Source: Paenibacillus prosopidis | GTDB lineage: Bacteria; Bacillota; Bacilli; Paenibacillales; Paenibacillaceae | Length of the DNA: 64,000 nt | Direction of reading: 5' to 3' | Assembly: GCF_003337375.1 (NCBI RefSeq) | Contig: NZ_QPJD01000006.1 | Location: forward strand, 165,163 to 229,162 | Shown here: positions 8,586 through 16,416 of the stretch, one piece after another | Position numbering within the stretch: the stretch's first letter is position 1 | Layout: each line of letters opens with the position of its first letter | The notes under the pieces: model-generated | Database searches by the model: none | The model's input: only the letters and a program-made list of their open reading frames with translations | Told to the model about the DNA's origin: nothing | Translations under genes and position numbers: made by a program

Positions 8586-9540
8586 CAAAATATTTCTAAT
8601 CTCTGCAGTGACTGCATTACTATTAGCAGGATGCGGAGACGAGGGCATCAACAACAGCAGCGGCGAGTCTGAAGCCAGCAGCAAGAAGTTAAAAGTTGTA
8701 ACGTCCTTTTATCCGATGTACGAATTCAGTAAACAGGTTGCCGGCGAGTACGCTGACGTTATTGGCTTGATTCCGGCAGGAGTAGAACCGCATGACTGGG
8801 AGCCAAGCGCCAAGGATATGGCTGAAATTAAAGAAGCTGATGTATTCGTCTATAACGGGCTTGTCGAAGGCTGGGCAGAGCAAGCGCTAGAGAGCGCACC
8901 AAATGATAAGCGTATCGTAGTAGAAGCAAGCGGCGATATACAGCTGATGGTAAGCGAAGAGCATGGGCATGAAGAAGAAGGCCATGAGGAAGAAGAGCAT
9001 GAGGAAGAGGGGGGGAGCCTCGATCCGCACATCTGGTTGAGTCCGGTATTAGCGCAGCAGGAGGTGCTTGCGATCCAGGAGGCATTCGAGAAGGCGGACC
9101 CAGCGAATAAGGATGCTTACAAGGCGAATGCGGATGCCTATATTTCTAAGCTGAAAGAACTGGATAATGCTTTTAAATCCGGACTTCAAGGTGTAAAGCA
9201 TACCGAGTTTGTAACCCAGCATGCGGCATTCGGCTATCTCGCCAAGGAATATGGTCTGACCCAGGTTCCGATTGCGGGGCTGTCGCCGGAACAGGAGCCG
9301 TCTCCAGAGCAGATGGCGGAAGTTGTCGCGTTTGCGAAAGAGCATAAGATCAAAACGATTTTATTTGAGACGCTCGTCGACCCGAAGATTGCTCAGACGA
9401 TCGCGGATGAGATCGGAGCTAAAACGGATGTGCTTAATCCGCTCGAAGGGCTGACGGACGAAGAGAAGAAGGACAATCTCGACTATATCGGCATTATGAT
9501 CAAGAACCTGGAAGCCTTGAAGAAAGCATTAAATGAATAG
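8569..9540 (+). CDS. znuA: Zinc-binding lipoprotein of the Znu/Adc transporter
   Basis: This is a cluster A-I substrate-binding protein of 323 residues. The signal peptide ends in the lipobox LAGC with C22, so it is anchored outside the membrane. Zinc ligands expected in the family are visible: EPHDWEPS, DPHIWLSP and HAAFGYL. The His/Glu-rich loop EEHGHEEEGHEEEEHEEE is typical of zinc rather than manganese receptors. It is the last transporter gene in the zur operon. Confidence 0.93.
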   Translation: MKVWSSKIFLISAVTALLLAGCGDEGINNSSGESEASSKKLKVVTSFYPMYEFSKQVAGEYADVIGLIPAGVEPHDWEPSAKDMAEIKEADVFVYNGLVEGWAEQALESAPNDKRIVVEASGDIQLMVSEEHGHEEEGHEEEEHEEEGGSLDPHIWLSPVLAQQEVLAIQEAFEKADPANKDAYKANADAYISKLKELDNAFKSGLQGVKHTEFVTQHAAFGYLAKEYGLTQVPIAGLSPEQEPSPEQMAEVVAFAKEHKIKTILFETLVDPKIAQTIADEIGAKTDVLNPLEGLTDEEKKDNLDYIGIMIKNLEALKKALNE

Positions 9541-9564
9541 CTGATGAAAGGGGCTTAGCGAATT

Positions 9565-9942
9565 ATGGCGACATGGAATTTGTCCGGTACGAAGCATCAT
9601 CTTCTTCTATGCAACGGCGGCAGCTGCATGCTAAGACATGCAGAAGAAGTGACGCAGGCCATACGTAGCGAGATTGCCTTGCATAATGCGGATTCGCTCA
9701 TTCATACGACGAGAACAATGTGCAACGGTCGATGCAACGATGCTTGCACCGTCGTTCTGTATCCTCAAGGTATATGGTATCGCAACCTTACTCCTTCCCT
9801 CGGAAGGGAGCTCATTCGTCGGCTTCTAGATGAGAAGCTTCCACTGCTTGAACAGATTTCCTATACGTACCAGCATCAGCAGCTTCTTGCAACCGGCCGT
9901 GCCGCAGTCGGGGAATTCAAATCAGCCCAATTCAACAATTAA
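9565..9942 (+). CDS. Thioredoxin-like [2Fe-2S] ferredoxin-type protein
   Basis: A 125-residue soluble protein. The cysteine pattern CNGGSC (C16, C21), then CNGRC and a further Cys (C53, C57, C61), resembles thioredoxin-fold [2Fe-2S] ferredoxins, which have two Cys in each half. The match is by pattern, not by close homology. It is 24 bases after znuA and probably belongs to the same Zur-controlled transcript. Similar genes occur next to metal-uptake and CobW genes, but the role is unknown. A terminator follows. Confidence 0.7.
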   Translation: MATWNLSGTKHHLLLCNGGSCMLRHAEEVTQAIRSEIALHNADSLIHTTRTMCNGRCNDACTVVLYPQGIWYRNLTPSLGRELIRRLLDEKLPLLEQISYTYQHQQLLATGRAAVGEFKSAQFNN

Positions 9943-9960
9943 ATAATAGGACAATGAATA

Positions 9961-9984
9961 AGCAGCTGTAATGCTGCTTTTTTT
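9961..9984 (+). terminator. Terminator of the zur-znu operon
   Basis: The stem AGCAGC/GCTGCT has a 6-base loop and is followed by seven T residues. Confidence 0.85.
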
Positions 9985-10002
9985 GTTCAGATAAAAATAG
10001 GG

Positions 10003-10055
10003 TACAGGGGTATAGTAAATAAAAGTTGACTAAATATACCTAGGTGGGGTATATT
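10003..10055 (+). promoter_or_regulatory. copZA promoter with CsoR-type copper operator
   Basis: TTGACT (10026-10031) and TATATT (10050-10055) are 18 bases apart. The spacer and flanks hold the dyad ATATACC-N7-GGTATAT (10034-10054), like the TATACCnnnnGGGGTATA operator of CsoR. A half-like copy, TACAGGGGTATA, lies upstream at 10003-10014. CsoR would repress copZA and release it when Cu(I) binds. No csoR gene is in the window. Confidence 0.7.
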
Positions 10056-10092
10056 GAGGGTACAGATTGATCAAACCAAGGAGAGATGAAAA

Positions 10093-10293
10093 ATGATAAA
10101 AACGACATTACAAGTACAAGGTATGAGCTGCCAGCACTGCGTAAATTCTATTGAAGGAGCACTGAAGGAAGTAGGGGTTGTCGGTAAAGTCAATCTTGTG
10201 AGCAGCACTGTGGACGTATCGTATGATGAGAATCTCATCACCATCGGAGCTATTAAAGAAGCCATCGAGGAACAAGGCTACGACATCGTTTAA
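10093..10293 (+). CDS. copZ: Copper chaperone CopZ
   Basis: The 66-residue heavy-metal-associated domain has the Cu(I) motif MSCQHC (C13, C16) in the first loop and the family ending EEQGYDI. It is cytosolic and hands copper to CopA, encoded 35 bases downstream. AAGGAGAG precedes the ATG at 10093. Confidence 0.93.
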   Translation: MIKTTLQVQGMSCQHCVNSIEGALKEVGVVGKVNLVSSTVDVSYDENLITIGAIKEAIEEQGYDIV

Positions 10294-10327
10294 TATAACT
10301 GTTAAGTAGGCATAGGGGTGTATAACC

Positions 10328-12574
10328 ATGGGAGAAACCATAACGAATGAAAGCAAACAAGCCAATATTTATGTCGATTTCCAACTGGAAGGTATGACAT
10401 GCGCCGCTTGTGCGAACCGGATTGAGAAGGGTCTTGGTAAATTACCCGGCGTTACGAATGCATCGGTCAATTTTGCTATGGAAACGGCACGTGTAGAATA
10501 TACTCCAGGTGAAATCTCCGTTACAAATATGCAGACCAAGGTGCAGCAGCTCGGCTACAAAGCGATCACGAAGCAAGAGAATGACATCAGGGGTGAACAC
10601 CGCGAGAAAGAAGCGCTGCAGCAAAAACGAATGCTGCTTCTTTCCGCGATTCTATCGTTGCCGCTCTTGTGGAGCATGGTCGGTCATTTTTCGTTTACTT
10701 CGTGGATTTACGTGCCGGAAATTCTCATGAATCCTTGGGTTCAGCTTATTTTGGCTACACCGGTTCAATTTTATGTGGGTAGGCCTTTTTATGTAGGCGC
10801 CTACAAGGCGCTGCGCAACGGCAGCGCCAACATGGATGTGCTGGTATCGCTGGGAACTTCGGCAGCGTATTTCTACAGCCTATATCTAACTATCTCTTGG
10901 TTTTCAGACGGCGCATCGGCGCATCATGGACCATCCTTATACTTTGAAACGAGTGCGGTATTGATTACACTGGTTATAATGGGGAAATTGTTCGAATCGC
11001 TCGCTAAAGGACGGACGTCGGAAGCGATAAAGTCCTTGATGGGGCTTCAAGCGAAGACGGCTTTGGTTGTCCGCGATGGTCAGGAGCTCACTATTTCGGT
11101 GGATGAAGTTATCACAGGAGACGTCGTACTCGTCAAACCAGGCGAGAAAATCCCTGTAGACGGGAATGTCATTGAAGGAACATCATCCGTCGATGAGTCG
11201 ATGTTAACGGGGGAGAGTATTCCGGTAGAGAAGAAAACCGGCGATGCCGTTATCGGAGCGACGATTAACAAAAACGGCATGCTCCGAATTTTAGCGACGA
11301 AGGTTGGCAAAGAAACGGCTCTGGCGCAGATCATTAAGGTCGTTGAAGAAGCGCAAGGATCAAAAGCGCCGATTCAACGTGTGGCAGACGTTATTTCCGG
11401 TATCTTTGTTCCGATTGTTGTCGGTATTGCATTAGTTGCATTCATAGTCTGGTACTTCTTCCTAACAGCGGGTGATTTTGCGGAAGCTTTGGAAAAAGCG
11501 ATCGCGATCTTAGTTATAGCATGCCCTTGTGCGCTTGGACTTGCAACACCGACCTCTATCATGGCGGGATCCGGCCGTGCAGCTGAGCTTGGGATCTTGT
11601 TCAAAGGCGGCGAGCATCTGGAACAGACCCATAAGATTGACGCGATTATTTTAGACAAAACAGGAACAGTCACGAAAGGGAAGCCGGAGCTGACGGATGT
11701 TTTGACCGATCATCATGACGAAGCGCAATTTCTAAGGCTTGTCGGCGCAGCGGAGAAGAACTCAGAGCATCCGCTTGCAGAAGCGATTGTTGCGGGGATT
11801 AGGGAAAAAGGAATCTCGCTGCCCGGGACGGAAGCTTTCGAGGCCATTCCGGGCTTCGGGATTAAGGCCGCTGTGGAAGGCAAAGAGCTTCTGATCGGTA
11901 CCCGCCGCTTGATGGAGAAGTTTGGCGTGGACGCCAAACCTGCCTACGAGTCCATGACTCGTTTAGAAGAAAGCGGCAAAACGGCGATGCTAGTCGCAGT
12001 AGACAACCGCTACGCAGGCATTGTAGCTGTGGCGGATACGATAAAAGAGACCTCAAAAGCCGCGATTACCAGACTCAAGGAAATGGGCATTCAGGTCATT
12101 ATGATCACAGGCGATAACGAACGGACAGCCAAGGCTATCGCGGCCCAGGTCGGCATCGAGCATGTGCTTGCGGAGGTCCTTCCGGAAGGAAAAGCGGAGG
12201 AAGTAAAGAAACTGCAAGCCCAAGGCAAATTAGTAGCCATGGTCGGCGATGGCATTAACGATGCGCCTGCCCTTGCAATAGCGGATGTCGGGATGGCTGT
12301 TGGTACCGGTACGGATGTAGCCATGGAAGCTGCGGATGTAACCCTAATGCGCGGAGATCTTTCGAGCATCCCGGATGCGATCTACATGAGCCGCAAGACA
12401 ATGAACAATATCAGACAAAATTTGTTCTGGGCTCTCGGTTATAACACGCTCGGGATTCCGATCGCAGCGATTGGTTTACTGGCGCCATGGGTCGCAGGTG
12501 CGGCAATGGCATTAAGTTCGGTTTCCGTCGTTCTCAATGCTCTACGGCTGCAGCGTCTTAAAGTGCGGCATTAA
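10328..12574 (+). CDS. copA: Copper-exporting P1B-type ATPase CopA
   Basis: The 748-residue pump has one N-terminal HMA domain (CAAC, C25 and C28), membrane helices, the TGES loop of the actuator domain and the CPC metal motif at about residue 399. DKTGT follows with the phosphorylated Asp at about 442, then SEHPLAEA of the P1B HP motif and [10 protein letters not shown] at about 640. It exports Cu(I) from the cytoplasm. Bacillus subtilis CopA has two HMA domains; this one has a single domain, which is common elsewhere. It is operonic with copZ and the following lipoprotein gene. Confidence 0.95.
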   Translation: MGETITNESKQANIYVDFQLEGMTCAACANRIEKGLGKLPGVTNASVNFAMETARVEYTPGEISVTNMQTKVQQLGYKAITKQENDIRGEHREKEALQQKRMLLLSAILSLPLLWSMVGHFSFTSWIYVPEILMNPWVQLILATPVQFYVGRPFYVGAYKALRNGSANMDVLVSLGTSAAYFYSLYLTISWFSDGASAHHGPSLYFETSAVLITLVIMGKLFESLAKGRTSEAIKSLMGLQAKTALVVRDGQELTISVDEVITGDVVLVKPGEKIPVDGNVIEGTSSVDESMLTGESIPVEKKTGDAVIGATINKNGMLRILATKVGKETALAQIIKVVEEAQGSKAPIQRVADVISGIFVPIVVGIALVAFIVWYFFLTAGDFAEALEKAIAILVIACPCALGLATPTSIMAGSGRAAELGILFKGGEHLEQTHKIDAIILDKTGTVTKGKPELTDVLTDHHDEAQFLRLVGAAEKNSEHPLAEAIVAGIREKGISLPGTEAFEAIPGFGIKAAVEGKELLIGTRRLMEKFGVDAKPAYESMTRLEESGKTAMLVAVDNRYAGIVAVADTIKETSKAAITRLKEMGIQVIMITGDNERTAKAIAAQVGIEHVLAEVLPEGKAEEVKKLQAQGKLVAMVGDGINDAPALAIADVGMAVGTGTDVAMEAADVTLMRGDLSSIPDAIYMSRKTMNNIRQNLFWALGYNTLGIPIAAIGLLAPWVAGAAMALSSVSVVLNALRLQRLKVRH

Positions 12575-12606
12575 TTCCTCTTACAGAAGATTGGAGAGAT
12601 CAAGCT

Positions 12607-13476
12607 ATGAATAAGAAAATGTTACTAGTCTGGGCGGTACTGATTTTAGCATTATTATCCGCCTGCGGAAATTCAAATGATAACCACGCTTCCGGCCATG
12701 GGAACCAAAGCGGGCAAACGCCGGCCGCGAATAACACAACTGAAGATAGCCATGGCGGTCATGGTGGCGCTCAAAAAGAGGTGTCTGATAACCTCAAAGC
12801 AACGTTTGCGTTCGCCTCTGGAAGCGCAAAAGCAAACCAAGAAACGGAATTGACCATTCAAATTACAGATGAGGACGGTAAACCTGTAAGCGAGTTTGAT
12901 ATCAATCATGAAAAATTGCTTCATCTAATCGTTGTTAACCACGATCTGTCGTTTTTTAACCATATCCATCCCGAGTTCCAGGGAGATGGCAAATTTACCG
13001 TAAACACCTCTTTTCCAGCTGGCGGCGAATACAAATTGTTCGCGGATTTCATTCCAACGGGCGGATCTAATATTACTCTTAGCGAATGGGTAAATGTAGA
13101 GGGTCAAGAGGGTGAGCATACGGCTATCACACCTGACGAGAAGCTGGTGAAGGAAGTCGAGGGGAAAGAAGCCGAGCTTGCCTTGAGCGGAACGAAACCG
13201 GAAGAAGAAGTTACGCTGACATTTAATATTCGCGATGCCAAGACGAAAGAGGGAATTGACAGCTTAGAGCCTTATTTGGGAGCAGTAGGCCATGTCGTTA
13301 TATTGTCAGCTGATGCGGAGCATTATCTTCATGTTCATCCGCTGGATGAAAAAGCAACCGGGCCGGCAGCAGAATTCGCAACCTCCTTTCCGCAAAGCGG
13401 AACCTACAAGATTTGGGGACAATTTCAACATGAAGGAAAAGTGTTCACCGTTCCCTTTGTCGTTGCTGTAAAGTAA
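12607..13476 (+). CDS. His-rich copper-associated lipoprotein (YtkA-like domains)
   Basis: A 289-residue secreted lipoprotein (lipobox LSAC, C20). After the anchor comes a His-rich linker (HASGHGN, HGGHGG), then two beta-sandwich repeats. The first has VVNHDLSFFNHIHPEF, the second VILSADAEHYLHVHPL, so each carries an HxHP motif. This resembles YtkA/FixH-like or CopC-like domains found beside copper genes. It may bind copper outside the cell after CopA export. It is 32 bases after copA, so is likely in the same operon. The function is inferred from context. Confidence 0.75.
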   Translation: MNKKMLLVWAVLILALLSACGNSNDNHASGHGNQSGQTPAANNTTEDSHGGHGGAQKEVSDNLKATFAFASGSAKANQETELTIQITDEDGKPVSEFDINHEKLLHLIVVNHDLSFFNHIHPEFQGDGKFTVNTSFPAGGEYKLFADFIPTGGSNITLSEWVNVEGQEGEHTAITPDEKLVKEVEGKEAELALSGTKPEEEVTLTFNIRDAKTKEGIDSLEPYLGAVGHVVILSADAEHYLHVHPLDEKATGPAAEFATSFPQSGTYKIWGQFQHEGKVFTVPFVVAVK

Positions 13477-13496
13477 ACCTGCCTATGAACGTGAAT

Positions 13497-13526
13497 AACC
13501 CATGAAGCGCCAATACTTCATGGGTT
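13497..13526. terminator. Convergent hairpin between copper operon and alpha-E gene
   Basis: A perfect 11-bp stem (AACCCATGAAG with CTTCATGGGTT) has an 8-base loop. The flanks are moderately T-rich. It lies between two genes that converge on it, so it may end transcription from both sides. Confidence 0.65.
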
Positions 13527-13562
13527 TGGGTTTAGGGCGGGTAGGATAGTCTGCTTTCCCTA

Positions 13563-14474
13563 TCATGCGCCGACAATATCCTCTTGAAAAAAAGCTTTTG
13601 AAATGGAGAATCCCAGCTGATTGCAGGATTGTAACAATTCATGAAGCAAATCGGAATCGAGAAGCCGGGAATTGGGCAGTTCCATAAAATTAAAGTCTTC
13701 CTGCTTGATTGCCTTCAAATAGCTTTCCAACGATGCAAAAGCGAATTGGATGGAACGTGGAAAATGGGGATTCAGAATCAAAAATTCCATCACTCTTGCA
13801 AATGTTACGTTATCGGCATGCGACTTGCGGAAGGCCTCATAGCCGCCTACTGACTTCAAAAGCACGGTCATGCGGTTATAATGGCTCTTGTCTTGTGAAG
13901 AAGCGGGATCACTTATAAAATTGGTTTGGATGGTTTGAAGGATACGTACCGTGTTCTCCGCACGCTCCAAATATTTGCCGGCTTGCAGGAAATTCCATTC
14001 CTGTTCCCGAAGCATGGTCGAATCCGCGGCCCCGTAAAAGAGGGATACCCACTCTCTTACACGCTGATAGAACATATAGGGAGATTGCTGCATCAATTTA
14101 TTTACATCCTGATCCTGCAGCCATAGGTATAAGGAGTTTGTAATTTCCCACAGCTCTCTCGGCAGCAGCTGCCGTAAAGCCCGGATATTATTTCTTGACT
14201 GATGAATAATGGAATAGATCGAATTGTTGTTTGTGCGTTCAAAAGTCAGAAAGTGAAGAACAGTCCATTCATTCGCGATGGCGTTATTCTCCTTGAACCG
14301 GGCGAGATCTCCCACTGCCGATACAAGCTTTTCCCATGTATAGTCCCGATCATTTTCGTTTCCTCTTAATTCATGACGCATATGATAATTGGCATCAATC
14401 AGTCTTGAATGATTTTCGGCTCTTTCCATATAACGTCCTATCCAAAATAACCATTCCGCGTAGCGATTCATCAT
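13563..14474 (-). CDS. Alpha-E domain protein (DUF403)
   Basis: A 303-residue, mainly helical protein starting RYAEWLFWIGRYMERAEN, the hallmark of the alpha-E family. Its arrangement with the ATP-grasp gene upstream on the same strand (42-base gap) is conserved in many bacteria. The pair is thought to carry out an amide- or peptide-bond-forming modification. Often a transglutaminase-like protein and a proteasome-like protease are nearby, but not here. GAGGAGGA precedes the double ATG. No signal peptide is present. The biological role is unknown. Confidence 0.87.
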   Translation of the reverse strand: MMNRYAEWLFWIGRYMERAENHSRLIDANYHMRHELRGNENDRDYTWEKLVSAVGDLARFKENNAIANEWTVLHFLTFERTNNNSIYSIIHQSRNNIRALRQLLPRELWEITNSLYLWLQDQDVNKLMQQSPYMFYQRVREWVSLFYGAADSTMLREQEWNFLQAGKYLERAENTVRILQTIQTNFISDPASSQDKSHYNRMTVLLKSVGGYEAFRKSHADNVTFARVMEFLILNPHFPRSIQFAFASLESYLKAIKQEDFNFMELPNSRLLDSDLLHELLQSCNQLGFSISKAFFQEDIVGA

Positions 14475-14516
14475 TTTTATCCTCCTCTTTTATTCGGTTT
14501 ATTATTTTGTGTGGAT

Positions 14517-15980
14517 TTACAAAACCCAAGTATCTTTTGTACCCCCGCCCTGTGAGGAATTTACGACAAGCGAACCTTCCTTGAGGGCTACCCTTGTCAG
14601 TCCGCCCGGAACAACGTGAGTCTCTCTCCCCATAAATACGAAAGCGCGCAAATCGATATGGCGGGGAGATACATGGCTATCCGTTAAAGAAGGGCTGCAT
14701 GACAGTTTCATAGTCGGCTGGGCAATATACAGCTCTGGCGATAGCTTAATTTTGCCGGCGAATGCTTTAAGCTCCTGCTCGGAAGCGGCTGGACCGATCA
14801 GCATCCCATATCCTCCGGAAAGCGATCTTTCTTTAACCACCATCTCAGACAAACGGGCAAGCACATACTCTCTTTCATGCGGCCTTGATAGAATATAGGT
14901 TGGCACGTTCTTCAAAAGCGGTTCTTCCTTCAAGTAGTAACGAATCATATCGGTTACGTAAGCATAAACGGCTTTATCATCTGCAACTCCTGTGCCCGGG
15001 GCATTGGCAAGCGCGACATTCCCGGCGCGGTAAGCTTGCATCAGTCCCGGCACTCCGAGTAAAGAATTCGGCAGGAAAGCGAGCGGGTCCAGAAATTCAT
15101 CATCAATCCGTCTGTAGATCACATCCACCTGCCGAAGTCCCTGCATGCTTTTCAAATATACTTTGTGATCAATGACGGTTAAGTCTCTTCCTTCCGCCAG
15201 TTCAATCCCCATTTCTTGTGCCAGAAACGTATGATCGTAGTAAGCAGAATTATGAATACCGGGTGTCAACAGCACAACGAGCGGATCCGGCTTAGGATGA
15301 GGGGCAATACTGCGCAGGCTGCTCAATAAAGCGTTCAAGCCGTGTTCGATATCGCGCACCCGGTTTTCGAAATACAGCTCGGGAAAAAGGCTCGTCATCA
15401 ACGAACGGTTTTTGTAAACATAAGACAAGCCCGAGGGCGTTCTCAAATTGTCCTCCAGCACATAAAATTCACCCGTTTCGCTGCGGATGATATCAATTCC
15501 GGACAAAGGGATATAAGTGCCGTCCGGGACATCCAGACCGACCATTTCCGGGCGGAAATAGGGATTATCTATGATCAATTTCCTTGGGACGATGTCATCC
15601 TCCAGGATGTGCTGCTCATGGTAGATGTCCCAAATGAATGCATTCAAAGCTTGAACCCTTTGTTTTAGACCCCGCTCAAGCAGCTCCCATTCATCTGAAG
15701 TAATAATCCGCGGAATCATATCAAAAGGAATGGTCCGTTCCAGGGATGTATCTCCAAGGCTTTCACTGTTTAATGTAAACGTAATGCCTTGCGTGACCAT
15801 GTGGGATTGCATGAAAGCGTTCCTTTTGTTCAGCTCTTCAATACCCATCTTCGATAAACGTTGGAAAATTTTGCTGTAGGAGGACCTCACTTTACCGTAC
15901 CGGTCAAACATTTCATCATAAAATGCGGGGCTGTCATAATGGGTAAACAAGTGCTTGCGTTTCGTCATCAGCATATTCAT
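14517..15980 (-). CDS. Circularly permuted ATP-grasp type 2 protein
   Basis: A 487-residue protein of the DUF404/DUF407 ATP-grasp group. Visible motifs include RTPSGLSYVYKNR, LTPGIHNSAYYDHTFLAQ, VIYRRIDDEFLDPL, GTGVADDKAVYAYV and the C-terminal VNSSQGGGTKDTWVL. ATP-grasp enzymes form acyl-phosphate intermediates and join carboxylates to amines. It is paired with the alpha-E gene immediately downstream. CTGGAGGATGA precedes the ATG. The substrate is unknown. Confidence 0.88.
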   Translation of the reverse strand: MNMLMTKRKHLFTHYDSPAFYDEMFDRYGKVRSSYSKIFQRLSKMGIEELNKRNAFMQSHMVTQGITFTLNSESLGDTSLERTIPFDMIPRIITSDEWELLERGLKQRVQALNAFIWDIYHEQHILEDDIVPRKLIIDNPYFRPEMVGLDVPDGTYIPLSGIDIIRSETGEFYVLEDNLRTPSGLSYVYKNRSLMTSLFPELYFENRVRDIEHGLNALLSSLRSIAPHPKPDPLVVLLTPGIHNSAYYDHTFLAQEMGIELAEGRDLTVIDHKVYLKSMQGLRQVDVIYRRIDDEFLDPLAFLPNSLLGVPGLMQAYRAGNVALANAPGTGVADDKAVYAYVTDMIRYYLKEEPLLKNVPTYILSRPHEREYVLARLSEMVVKERSLSGGYGMLIGPAASEQELKAFAGKIKLSPELYIAQPTMKLSCSPSLTDSHVSPRHIDLRAFVFMGRETHVVPGGLTRVALKEGSLVVNSSQGGGTKDTWVL

Positions 15981-16271
15981 GAGTCATCCTCCAGTTTTCT
16001 CATCTCTTTGTTCAATTGAGTGTCACTTTTTCTCACGCACTGAGAATATGGTTAAGTATAGGGGATGGCAACCATGTCTGTATGTCGAAATTACCCCTCT
16101 TAATTGTGACAACTTTGTGACTTATCGTTTTTAATCATTTTGTTAGTTGACATTTTGTAAATTTATATACCAACCATGGTTAATTATAGTTACATTGAGG
16201 AAAATGGAGTGTATTCGCAAAAAAGGATAGCTGAGCTGGGTTTCTGCTGCAATTTCGCCTGTATTGGGGCT
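15981..16271. other. Intergenic region between divergent ATP-grasp and kinase genes
   Basis: This holds the ribosome binding site of the minus-strand ATP-grasp gene and AT-rich sequence. CAACCATGGTTAATTATAG (16168-16190 area) contains a small palindrome. No gene or convincing RNA was seen here. Confidence 0.4.
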
Positions 16272-16300
16272 TTGTCAAACAAAATGGACTAATATATGAT
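16272..16300 (+). promoter_or_regulatory. Promoter of the signalling cluster
   Basis: TTGTCA at 16272-16277, a 17-base spacer and TATGAT at 16295-16300 fit a sigma-A promoter. The transcript would start near 16307, leaving a leader of about 110 bases before the kinase ATG. Confidence 0.65.
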
Positions 16301-16350
16301 AGGAATAGAATGAATAACAAACCGGCAATGGCGCCTTTTCCAACGACAAC

Positions 16351-16386
16351 GATGTCTCTATCCGATGGATAGAGGCATTTTTTTTA
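16351..16386 (+). terminator. Intrinsic terminator inside the kinase leader
   Basis: The stem ATGTCTCTATCC/GGATAGAGGCAT (one G-T pair, 3-base loop) is followed by eight T residues. It lies between the promoter at 16272-16300 and the start codon at 16417. Either most transcripts stop as an RNA of about 75-80 bases, or the hairpin is a regulated attenuator. Confidence 0.75.
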
Positions 16387-16416
16387 GAAAAAGATGAAAA
16401 CCGGCGGTGACGACAA

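Noticed and set aside
16307..16386. Known riboswitch class (fluoride, c-di-GMP) in the kinase leader
   Set aside because: The consensus segments of these classes could not be matched; only the promoter and terminator are supported.
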